Of a stretch of 19,045 nucleotides of DNA, positions 6,586 to 13,995 are shown one piece after another. Origin of the DNA: Actinomycetes bacterium. GTDB lineage: Bacteria > Actinomycetota > CALGFH01. The notes below the pieces were generated by a model that was not told the origin of the DNA, searched no databases, and was given only the letters and a program-made list of their open reading frames with translations. The stretch is taken from positions 1 through 19,045 of the forward strand of contig JASLIH010000206.1 in NCBI GenBank assembly GCA_030152105.1, written 5' to 3'. Numbering within the stretch: position 1 is the first letter of the stretch; the number at the start of each line of letters is the position of its first letter. The translations under genes and the position numbers were made by a program.

Positions 6586-7873
6586 TTACCTTGAACAGCC
6601 GTGCAAGAAACATGCCGTCGGCCCCGTCGCGGTGCGGCCACAGCTGGCGGGTCTCCTCCAGCCGCAGGTCGTCGCGGCGCTCGAGCAGCTCGGCGACCAC
6701 GCCGTCGGTCTCGGCCACGGTCCAGGTGCAGACCGAGTACAGCACGGTTCCGCCGGGCCGGACGGCGTCGGCGGCCGCCTCGGCCAGGGCGAGCTGGAGC
6801 TCGACCAGCCCGGCGACGTCTCCGGGGCCGTGGCGCCAGCGCGCCTCGGGGCGGCGGCGAAGGCTGCCCAGGTTGGTGCAGGGCGCGTCGACCAGGGCGG
6901 CGTCGGCCCGGCCGGGCCGCAGCGGCGGACGGCGGCCGTCGGCGACCACCGTGTGGAGCCGGTCGGCCACCTCGATCCTGGCCGCCGTCTGGGCGATCAG
7001 GCGTGCTCGGCGTGGGTTGACCTCGACGGCCAGGACCCGGGCGCCGAGGGCGGCCAGGTGCCCGGCCTTGCCCCCCGGCCCGGCGGCCAGGTCGGCCACC
7101 AGGTCGCCGGGGGCGGCGCCGACGGCCGGGGCGACCAGGGCCGAGGCCGCGTCCTGGACCACCGCCCGGCCCTCGGCGACGGCGGCCAGGCGGGCCGGGT
7201 CGCCCCGTTCCATGGTCACGCAGTCGGGGCTGAGCGGGCTCGGCCGGGCGGGCACGCCGGCCTCGGCCAGCTCGGCCAGCAGCTGGTCGCGGGTGGTCCG
7301 TCCGGGGGTGACCCGCAGGCTGACCTCGGGCCGGGTGTTGTCCGCCTCGACAAGGGCGACCATCTCCCGGGGGCCGAGGCGGGCCAGGGTCTCGGAGACG
7401 ATCCAGGCCGGGTGGGAGCCGCGGGTGGTGGCCCAGCCGGTAGGGTCGCGGTCCGGGTCGGGCCAGGTGGGCGGGACGGCGGCCAGGCGGCGGAGCACGG
7501 CGTTGACGTAGCCGGCCTGGCCGCGGTGGCCGGCCCTGGCCACCGCCCCGACGGTCTCGGCCACGGCCGCATGCGCCGCCGTGCCCCCGAACAGCAGCTC
7601 GTAGGCGCCCAGGCGCAGGCCCCGCAGGACCAGCGGCTCCAGCCGGTCGAGGGGCTGGCGGGACAGCGGGGCCAGGGCGAAGTCGAGCGCCGCCCGCATC
7701 CGCAGCGACCCGTAGACCAGGTCGGTGGCGGCGGCCCGCTCCGACAGGTTCAGCGCTGACCGCCGCAGCAGCCCCGGCAGGATCAGGTTGGCGTAGGCCC
7801 CGTCGTCGACCCGCTCCAGCGCCGCCAGGGCGACGTCCCGGGCGCTGGCCGCCGCCCGCGTCCTGGCGGTCAC
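6581..7873 (-). CDS. rsmB: 16S rRNA (cytosine-967-C5) methyltransferase (RsmB/Sun family)
   Basis: Methylates C5 of a cytosine in 16S rRNA using S-adenosylmethionine. The 430-residue protein has an N-terminal NusB-like RNA-binding domain (about 10-135) and a C-terminal Rossmann methyltransferase domain. The latter shows VQDAAS (239-244), the SAM loop DLAAGPGGKAGHLA (261-274), DAPCTNLGSLRRRPEARW with Cys332, and YSVCTWTVAETD with Cys382. The two cysteines are the release and nucleophile pair of RNA m5C methyltransferases. The cysteine usual in the SAM loop (DxCAAPGGK) is replaced, which does not affect catalysis as understood. Start GTG (7871-7873) overlaps the fmt stop as GTGA. Confidence 0.95.
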   Translation of the reverse strand: MTARTRAAASARDVALAALERVDDGAYANLILPGLLRRSALNLSERAAATDLVYGSLRMRAALDFALAPLSRQPLDRLEPLVLRGLRLGAYELLFGGTAAHAAVAETVGAVARAGHRGQAGYVNAVLRRLAAVPPTWPDPDRDPTGWATTRGSHPAWIVSETLARLGPREMVALVEADNTRPEVSLRVTPGRTTRDQLLAELAEAGVPARPSPLSPDCVTMERGDPARLAAVAEGRAVVQDAASALVAPAVGAAPGDLVADLAAGPGGKAGHLAALGARVLAVEVNPRRARLIAQTAARIEVADRLHTVVADGRRPPLRPGRADAALVDAPCTNLGSLRRRPEARWRHGPGDVAGLVELQLALAEAAADAVRPGGTVLYSVCTWTVAETDGVVAELLERRDDLRLEETRQLWPHRDGADGMFLARLFKVR

Positions 7874-8817
7874 TGGCCCAGCCGTTCGTCAGGCCCGAGG
7901 CGGGCCCCGCGGGCGAACTCGGCCCCGGACATGGCCCGGCGGCCCTCAGGCCGCACCTCCAGCAGCTCCAGGTGCCCGTCGCCGGTCCCGACGAGCAGCC
8001 GGCCCTCCGGGTCGAGGCCGAGGCGGCCCGGGTCGAGCCCGTCCCCGGGCCCGTGGCCTGCTCGGGCGGGGGCGGCCCGGGTGATCTTGAGGCGGCGGCC
8101 GCGGTGGGTGGTCCAGGCGCCGGGGGCGGGGGCGAAGGCGCGGACGGCGTCGGCCAGGCGCCCGGCGGGCCGGCCGAAGTCGAGGCGGGCCTCCTCACCG
8201 GTGACCTTGGGAGCGAGGCTGACCCCGGCCTCGGGCTGGGGCCGGGGCTCGACCTGTCCGGCCTCGAGGGCGTCGAGGGTCTCGACAGTCAGCCGGCCCC
8301 CGATCTCGGCCAGCCGCATGGTCAGGGCGCCGGCGTCCTCCCCGGGGTCGACCGGGACCTCGGCGGCCAGCAGCATCGGGCCGGTGTCCATGCCGGCGTC
8401 GATCACGAAGGTGGTGACCCCGGTCACCTCGGCCCCGTCCAGCAGGGCCCGCTGCACCGGCGCCGCGCCCCGGTAGGCGGGCAGGAGCGAGAAGTGGAGG
8501 TTGATGATGCCCCTGGGCAGGGCGGCCAGCACCGGGTCGGGCAGCAGGTAGCCGAAGGCGCAGGCGACGCCGATGTCGGCGCCCGTCTCGGCCAGCCGCC
8601 CCGGCAGCTCGGGGTCGCGGCCCCCCGGCGGCTCAAGGACCGGCAGCCCGGCCGCCTGGGCGGCCTGCTTGACCGGCGAGGGCAACGGCGTCCCGCCGCG
8701 CCGGTCGCGGGGCCGGTCGGGCCGGGTGACCACGGCCACCACCTCGTGGGCGGACGCCAGCAGCGCCTCCAGCGGCGGCACCGCCGCCGCCGGGGTGCCC
8801 AGGTAGACGACCCGCAC
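7870..8817 (-). CDS. fmt: Methionyl-tRNA formyltransferase (Fmt)
   Basis: Formylates initiator Met-tRNA with 10-formyltetrahydrofolate. The 315-residue protein has the formyl-transferase domain (about 1-200) with MRVVYLGTPAAAVP, the motif NLHFSLLPAYRGAAP and GMDTGPML, placing the catalytic triad at Asn106, His108 and Asp144. The C-terminal tRNA-binding beta-barrel spans about 205-315. The GTG start (8815-8817) is 10 nt past the def stop; a good ribosome binding site is not obvious, suggesting coupling to def. The def-fmt pair supplies addition and removal of the formyl group, a very common bacterial arrangement. Confidence 0.97.
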   Translation of the reverse strand: MRVVYLGTPAAAVPPLEALLASAHEVVAVVTRPDRPRDRRGGTPLPSPVKQAAQAAGLPVLEPPGGRDPELPGRLAETGADIGVACAFGYLLPDPVLAALPRGIINLHFSLLPAYRGAAPVQRALLDGAEVTGVTTFVIDAGMDTGPMLLAAEVPVDPGEDAGALTMRLAEIGGRLTVETLDALEAGQVEPRPQPEAGVSLAPKVTGEEARLDFGRPAGRLADAVRAFAPAPGAWTTHRGRRLKITRAAPARAGHGPGDGLDPGRLGLDPEGRLLVGTGDGHLELLEVRPEGRRAMSGAEFARGARLGPDERLGQ

Positions 8818-8827
8818 GCCCGGCCCG

Positions 8828-9406
8828 CTAGAAGGTCTTGTCGGGCTTGATGGTCAGGTCGGACCGGTGCAGATGCGGCTCGAACCCCTCGAGCTCGAGG
8901 TCGAACTCGCGCTCCCGCCACTGCTTGAGGGCCCGCTTGCGGTCGCCCCGGGACAGCCGCTCGATGAACAGCACCCCGTCCAGGTGGTCGACCTCGTGCT
9001 GGATGCAGCGGGCCAGCAGCCCCTCGCCGTCCAGCTCCAGCGGCTGGCCGCGGACGTCCACGGCGGCCACGGTGACCTCCATGGCCCGCTTGCAGGCGTA
9101 GTAGATACCGGGGAAGGACAGGCAGCCCTCCTCGCCGTCCTGCTCGCCCTCCCAGCGAGTGATGACCGGGTTGACCAGCACCCCGAACGGGTGCTCGCCG
9201 GTCTCCTCATTCGGGGGGATGTCGTAGGCGAACATCCGCTTGAGCACGCCGACCTGGGGCGCGGCCAGACCGGCGCCGTGGGCGAACTGGAGGGTCTCCA
9301 GCAGGTCGTCGCCGAAGCGGGCCAGCTCGGCGTCGAACCGGGTCACCGGGTCCGACCTCTGGGTCAGGACCGGGTCGCCGAACAGCCGGATCTCGAGCAC
9401 TGCCAC
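8828..9406 (-). CDS. def: Peptide deformylase (Def)
   Basis: Removes the N-formyl group from nascent proteins at the ribosome. The 192-residue metalloprotein shows motif 1 GAGLAAPQVG (44-53), motif 2 EGCLS (metal ligand Cys95) and motif 3 QHEVDH (metal ligands His137 and His141, catalytic Glu138). The C-terminal part (about 155-192) is charged and ends in KPDKTF. The GTG at 9404-9406 is chosen because AAGGAG lies 10 nt upstream (9417-9422). An in-frame GTG at 9430 would add 8 residues just after the priA stop but has no such site; a second GTG at 9400 is also possible. All catalytic residues are present. Confidence 0.95.
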   Translation of the reverse strand: MAVLEIRLFGDPVLTQRSDPVTRFDAELARFGDDLLETLQFAHGAGLAAPQVGVLKRMFAYDIPPNEETGEHPFGVLVNPVITRWEGEQDGEEGCLSFPGIYYACKRAMEVTVAAVDVRGQPLELDGEGLLARCIQHEVDHLDGVLFIERLSRGDRKRALKQWREREFDLELEGFEPHLHRSDLTIKPDKTF

Positions 9407-9416
9407 GGGGCCGGTT

Positions 9417-9422
9417 CTCCTT
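9417..9422 (-). promoter_or_regulatory. Ribosome binding site of def
   Basis: AAGGAG on the minus strand, 10 nt before GTG 9406 and 16 nt before GTG 9400. It argues against the upstream GTG at 9430. Confidence 0.6.
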
Positions 9423-9433
9423 CTCGACACTCG

Positions 9434-11362
9434 CTAGCGGGGGACGGCCAGGACTTCGAGAGGCTCGACGTCCACCGACATGCGCGGGCCGCCGGCTCGG
9501 GATGCCTCGACGAGCAGGGGGCGCAACGCTCTGGCCGCCGACTCGGCGTCCTCGACCTTGGCGATGATACGCCAGCCTCTGCCCATCTCCGCCGGGCCGA
9601 GCAGCTCGACCTTGGGCCCGAGGGCGGCGGCGAGGGCGGCCATGGCCGCCGAGGCCTCGCCCGGCTCCGGTCCCTCGATGAGGACCAGGCGCCTGGCCGG
9701 GGGGAAGCCCAGCTCGACCCGGCGGGGCAGCTCGTGGCGCCAGAAGAACGCAGGGTCCCAGCGGACCAGGGCCTGGACAGCGTGGTGGCCGCCGTGGCGG
9801 GTCTGGAGGACCAGCCGGCCCACGCCACTCCGGGGCCCGCACCAGGCGGCGGCCCGGCTCCAGGTCCGGTAGGCCTCCTCGGCCGACCGGACCTCGGCCT
9901 GGCCGAGGGCGGTGTCGGCCCCGACCACGACCACCGTGCGGCAGCCGGTGAGCGGCGGGTGGTCCTTGACGCCGGCCACGGTGCCGACGACCACACCCGG
10001 CTGCTGCCCGGCCCAGGGGGGCACCATGCCCGGGTCGACCACCTCCCGGTCCAGCCGCCATACCGGCACTCCGGGCAGGATGCGGGCCAGCTCGGCCGCG
10101 ACCTGCCCGGCGCTGCGGGCCCCTGGGGAGGCCGGGTCGGCCCCGCCCCGCCGCGGCACCAGCACGTACGCCGGCTCGTCACGGGCCAGGGCGCCCCGGA
10201 TCGCGGCCAGCCCGCGAGGGTGGAGGCGGGCCGCGGTCGGGCCCTCGTCGTCGGGATCGACCACCTCGACCAGCGGCCGGGCGGCCCGCTCGACCGCCCG
10301 GTCGGGAGCGACCAGGCGGCACTGTCCGGCCTGCATGGCCGCCAGCGCCTCGGCCGACGGCACGGTCCCGGTGAGCACACACAGCGCCCTGGCGGTGGCG
10401 GCCCGGCGCAGGGCCACCTCGCGGGTGTGGAAGCGGGGGGCGCGCTGCTCCTTGTGGGCGAAGTTCGCCTCGTCGTCGACAATCACACACCCGAGCGCCG
10501 GTAGCGGCGCCAGCACGCTGGATCTCCCCCCCACCACCACCCGCCGCCGCCCCTGCCGCAGCTCGGCCCAGGCTCGGTACCGCCGCCGGTCCGACAGATC
10601 ACTGGCCAGGTCGGCCGCATCCGGAAACGCCTTCCGAACCGCGTCCCCCACCGCCGACCCAGCCGCCACCTCCGGCGTCACCACAATCGCCCCCCGCCCC
10701 CGCTCCAGGGTCGCCTCGATCAGCGCGATCACCCTCGCCCCCCGGTCCTCCCCCGGCAACGGCCGCCAGTACACCGCCCCCGCCCCGACCATCCCGGCCA
10801 TCGGGTCGGAAGAGCCCGGGGGGCTGTGGACAACCGGATTCTCCCCGCCGCGTGGTCGGCTACGCTCCCCCACCGGGGGACCCGGCACCGGACCGGGTGG
10901 GTGCAGCGCGGCACCGGGTGGGTCGGGCGTGGCACCGGGGTGCAGCGCGGCTCCGGGTTGACTCAGCGCGGCACCGGGTGGGTCGGGCGCGGTACCGGGT
11001 GGGTCGGGGGTTGGGCCCCGGGAGTCTGGGGTTGGCTCTATGGACTTCTCGACGGCGGCGACCCTTGGGGGGATGGCGAGGCGGAGGGTGTCGATGACGG
11101 CGGCGGCGTAGCGGTCGGCGACCCAGCGCAGGAGGGTGAGCTCGGGGGGGCCGAAGGAGGGGATGGGTGAGACCACACGGAGGAGGTCGCGGGCGTCGGA
11201 GGGGAGGTCGGGGGTGCGGCCGACGACCCAACCGTCGACGCGACGACGGCCGCCGAAGGGGACCTTGACCCGGGTGCCCAGGTGGACCTGGCCGGCGAGG
11301 GCGGGCGGGACGCGGTAGGTGAAGGGCCGGTCCAGGTGGAGCAGGGGGACGTCGACCAGCAC
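9434..11362 (-). CDS. priA: PriA-like primosomal protein N' (probably no helicase activity)
   Basis: A 642-residue replication-restart protein homologue. The N-terminal DNA-binding domain is recognisable (LLHLDRPFTYRVP, LGTRVKVPFGGRRRVDGWVVG, residues 7-48). The helicase core is degenerate: where a Walker A loop is expected there is RPLPGEDRGA (200-209), and the DEEH box reads VDDEAN (295-300). No CxxC zinc motifs are present. Loss of these features is known in actinobacterial PriA, so the protein likely acts as a scaffold or DNA binder. Residues 108-188 are a Pro/Gly/Ala-rich linker encoded by tandem repeats. The start is uncertain: GTG at 11362 lacks a clear ribosome binding site. The reading frame is open back to the metK stop, with GAGAGGGG about 40 nt upstream. 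Confidence 0.85.
   Translation of the reverse strand: MLVDVPLLHLDRPFTYRVPPALAGQVHLGTRVKVPFGGRRRVDGWVVGRTPDLPSDARDLLRVVSPIPSFGPPELTLLRWVADRYAAAVIDTLRLAIPPRVAAVEKSIEPTPDSRGPTPDPPGTAPDPPGAALSQPGAALHPGATPDPPGAALHPPGPVPGPPVGERSRPRGGENPVVHSPPGSSDPMAGMVGAGAVYWRPLPGEDRGARVIALIEATLERGRGAIVVTPEVAAGSAVGDAVRKAFPDAADLASDLSDRRRYRAWAELRQGRRRVVVGGRSSVLAPLPALGCVIVDDEANFAHKEQRAPRFHTREVALRRAATARALCVLTGTVPSAEALAAMQAGQCRLVAPDRAVERAARPLVEVVDPDDEGPTAARLHPRGLAAIRGALARDEPAYVLVPRRGGADPASPGARSAGQVAAELARILPGVPVWRLDREVVDPGMVPPWAGQQPGVVVGTVAGVKDHPPLTGCRTVVVVGADTALGQAEVRSAEEAYRTWSRAAAWCGPRSGVGRLVLQTRHGGHHAVQALVRWDPAFFWRHELPRRVELGFPPARRLVLIEGPEPGEASAAMAALAAALGPKVELLGPAEMGRGWRIIAKVEDAESAARALRPLLVEASRAGGPRMSVDVEPLEVLAVPR
10891..11010 (-). 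repeat. Degenerate 18/21-bp tandem repeats inside priA
   Basis: About six head-to-tail copies of a unit resembling GCACCGGGTGGGTCGGGCGCG (plus strand; T and gap variants) lie here. Clear copies are at 10911-10931, 10932-10949 (18 bp), 10950-10970, 10971-10991 and 10992-11010. All lengths are multiples of three, so the frame is kept. They encode variants of PDPPGAA and LHPPGAA in the PriA linker (residues 116-162). This looks like replication slippage in a tolerant linker. Confidence 0.85.
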
Positions 11363-11409
11363 CTGGACGGCGTCGTAGCTCGGGTCCAGGTCCAGCCGGG
11401 TTCCCCTCT

Positions 11410-11425
11410 CCCCCGGTGGCGGGGG
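11410..11425 (-). other. Short GC hairpin between metK and priA
   Basis: Immediately after the metK stop the minus strand reads CCCCCGCCACCGGGGG, a perfect 6-bp stem with a 4-nt loop. No U-tract follows, so read-through into priA is expected; it may be a pause or mRNA-stability element. Confidence 0.4.
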
Positions 11426-12619
<1,194 letters not shown>

Positions 12620-12626
12620 GTGTGTG

Positions 12627-12631
12627 CCTCC
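12627..12631 (-). promoter_or_regulatory. Ribosome binding site of metK
   Basis: GGAGG on the minus strand, 7 nt before the GTG at 12619; it fixes the metK start. Confidence 0.75.
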
Positions 12632-12673
12632 AACGAAGTTCGCGCCGCGCGATGGGCGGCAAGTCAAAGCCGA

Positions 12674-12702
12674 AGGGTAGCCGGGCACGGGGGCGGAGGC
12701 AA
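12674..12702 (-). promoter_or_regulatory. Candidate promoter of metK
   Basis: TTGCCT (12702-12697) and TACCCT (12679-12674) are separated by 17 bp on the minus strand, a fair match to a sigma-70-type actinobacterial promoter. The leader would be about 50 nt. The promoter overlaps the hairpin at 12680-12730. It would let metK-priA-def-fmt-rsmB-rpe be expressed independently of the epoxide hydrolase. Confidence 0.45.
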
Positions 12703-12730
12703 ACCCCTCTCCGCTGACCCGGTGCCCGGC
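12680..12730 (-). terminator. Two-tier hairpin between epoxide hydrolase and metK
   Basis: Outer arms GCCGGGCAC (12730-12722) and GTGCCCGGC (12688-12680) pair perfectly over 9 bp; inside, GCGGAG (12714-12709) pairs with CTCCGC (12698-12693). It begins 7 nt after the epoxide hydrolase stop. No U-tract follows, so it would be a GC-rich, U-less terminator or an end-protecting structure. No known SAM riboswitch core was recognised here. Confidence 0.45.
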
Positions 12731-12737
12731 CCGCCCC

Positions 12738-13904
12738 TCAGCGCAGTGCCCGGAAAAACGCGCGGACGTCCTGGACCAGCAGGTCCGGAGCTTCCATGGC
12801 GGCGAAGTGGCCGCCGCGGCCGAACTCCGACCAGTGCCCGATCTTGCCGTCGGGGTCGACCAGGCGCCGGACCAGGTCGTCGCCGGCGGCGAACACAGCC
12901 CAGCCCTGGGGGACGTCCGAGGGGCCCGGCCAGTCACCGCCGTGGGCGGCCTCGTAGAGGAACTGGGCGGCCGATGCGCCGGTGCCGGTGAACCAGTAGA
13001 GGCTGACGTTGGTCAGCAGCTGGTCGCGGTCGACGGCGTCCTCCGGCAGGTCGGCCTTCGGGTCGGTCCACTCCTTGAACTTCTCGGCGATCCAGGCCAG
13101 CTGGGCGGCCGGCGAGTCGGTCAGGGCGTAGGCGACCGTCTGGGGCCGGGTCGTCTGCAGCTGGAGGTAGCCGAGGCCGTCGGCCTGGAACTGGCGCATC
13201 CGCTCCAGGCTGGTCCGATGCTCGGCCGTCACGGCCGCCTGGTCGGCCTGGTCGCCGGGCGGGAGGGCGACGGCGGCAACGGCCAGAGGGTCGCTGTTGA
13301 GGTGGACGCCGACCACGTGGCCGGGGTCGAGGCTGGCCAGCATGCCGGTGACCCCGGCGCCGATGTCGCCACCCTGGGCGCCGTAGCGCTCGTAGCCGAG
13401 CCGGGCCATCAGCTCCGCCCAGGCCCTGGCTGTCCGGGTCATCGCCCATCCCGGCTCCCGGACCGGCGTCGAGAAGCCGAAGCCGGGCAGGGAGGGGGCG
13501 ACCACGTGGAACGCGTCGGCCGGGTCGCCGCCGTGGGCCCGCGGGTCGGTCAGCGGGCCGATCGCGTCCAGGAACTCCACCACCGACCCGGGGTAGCCGT
13601 GGGTGATGACCAGCGGCAGGGCGCCGGGTTCGGGCGAGCGGGCGTGCAGGAAGTGGACCGGCTGGCCGTCGACCTCGGTGACGAACTGGGGCACCTGGTT
13701 GAGCCGGGCCTCCTGGGCACGCCAGTCGTAGCCGTCGCGCCAGTACCCGGCCAGCTCCTTCAGGTAGCCGAGCGGCACCCCCCGGCTCCAGCCGGCCCCT
13801 GGCACCTCGCTCGGCCACCGGGTCCGGCCCAGCCGGTCGCGCAGGTCGTCCAGCGCCTCGTCGGGGACCTCCACCCGGAACGGCCGGATCTCGGCGTCGA
13901 CCAT
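12738..13904 (-). CDS. Epoxide hydrolase, EHN-type alpha/beta hydrolase
   Basis: A 388-residue enzyme of the microsomal-type epoxide hydrolase family, expected to open epoxides to diols through an ester intermediate. Residues 1-110 match the EH N-terminal domain ([37 protein letters not shown]). The alpha/beta core has the oxyanion motif HGYPGS (102-107), the nucleophile Asp180 in QGGDIGAG (family norm GGDWG), a ring-opening Tyr in YWFTGT (303) and the catalytic His366 in [11 protein letters not shown]. The acid is probably Asp342 or Asp343. Start ATG 13904 follows AGGAGG by 5 nt. It interrupts the usual coaBC-metK order and has its own promoter and operator-like palindromes. No membrane anchor is seen; the substrate is unknown. 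Confidence 0.92.
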   Translation of the reverse strand: MVDAEIRPFRVEVPDEALDDLRDRLGRTRWPSEVPGAGWSRGVPLGYLKELAGYWRDGYDWRAQEARLNQVPQFVTEVDGQPVHFLHARSPEPGALPLVITHGYPGSVVEFLDAIGPLTDPRAHGGDPADAFHVVAPSLPGFGFSTPVREPGWAMTRTARAWAELMARLGYERYGAQGGDIGAGVTGMLASLDPGHVVGVHLNSDPLAVAAVALPPGDQADQAAVTAEHRTSLERMRQFQADGLGYLQLQTTRPQTVAYALTDSPAAQLAWIAEKFKEWTDPKADLPEDAVDRDQLLTNVSLYWFTGTGASAAQFLYEAAHGGDWPGPSDVPQGWAVFAAGDDLVRRLVDPDGKIGHWSEFGRGGHFAAMEAPDLLVQDVRAFFRALR

Positions 13905-13914
13905 CTCACCCTCC

Positions 13915-13940
13915 TTCGGGGACGAACTTCGGGAACGAAC
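13915..13940 (-). repeat. 13-bp direct repeat upstream of epoxide hydrolase
   Basis: Two adjacent 13-bp units (13915-13927 and 13928-13940, plus strand TTCGGGRACGAAC) differ at one position. The second unit runs into the palindrome at 13930-13953. They lie between the candidate transcription start and the ribosome binding site. Confidence 0.7.
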
Positions 13941-13953
13941 TGTTCTGTTCCCG
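13930..13953. promoter_or_regulatory. Operator-like palindrome 1 (downstream of -10)
   Basis: Perfect 7-bp arms CGGGAAC (13930-13936) and GTTCCCG (13947-13953) enclose a second small palindrome GAAC-T-GTTC (13937-13945). It covers the region just after the candidate -10 of the epoxide hydrolase, where a repressor would block initiation. It does not have the spacing of a LexA box. Confidence 0.6.
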
Positions 13954-13954
13954 G

Positions 13955-13983
13955 ATCATATCGGAACGGAACGATTCATTCCA
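13955..13983 (-). promoter_or_regulatory. Candidate promoter of epoxide hydrolase
   Basis: A good -10 TATGAT (13960-13955) is preceded by a weak -35 TGGAAT (13983-13978) at 17 bp. The region is visibly less GC-rich than its surroundings. A promoter with a weak -35 flanked by palindromes suggests regulated expression. Confidence 0.55.
13968..13982. promoter_or_regulatory. Operator-like palindrome 2 (over -35)
   Basis: GGAACG-ATT-CATTCC is a 15-bp palindrome with one mismatched pair; an extra half-site GGAAC lies directly before it (13963-13967). It shares the GGAAC half-site with palindrome 1 and overlaps the candidate -35 and spacer. Confidence 0.55.
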
Positions 13984-13995
13984 GTTAGGGTCGGC

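Noticed and set aside
9407..9430. Longer def start at GTG 9430.
   Set aside because: It lies 3 nt after the priA stop with no ribosome binding site, and the extra residues SRRRTGP are not typical; the AAGGAG favours 9406.
12620..12737. Possible SAM riboswitch upstream of metK.
   Set aside because: A large hairpin is present, but none of the conserved cores of SAM riboswitch classes that I know could be recognised, and the hairpin overlaps the candidate promoter, so most of it would not be in the metK transcript.
13930..13953. LexA (SOS) box before the epoxide hydrolase.
   Set aside because: The CGAAC and GTTC elements are separated by 1 nt, whereas the gram-positive LexA box needs 4.
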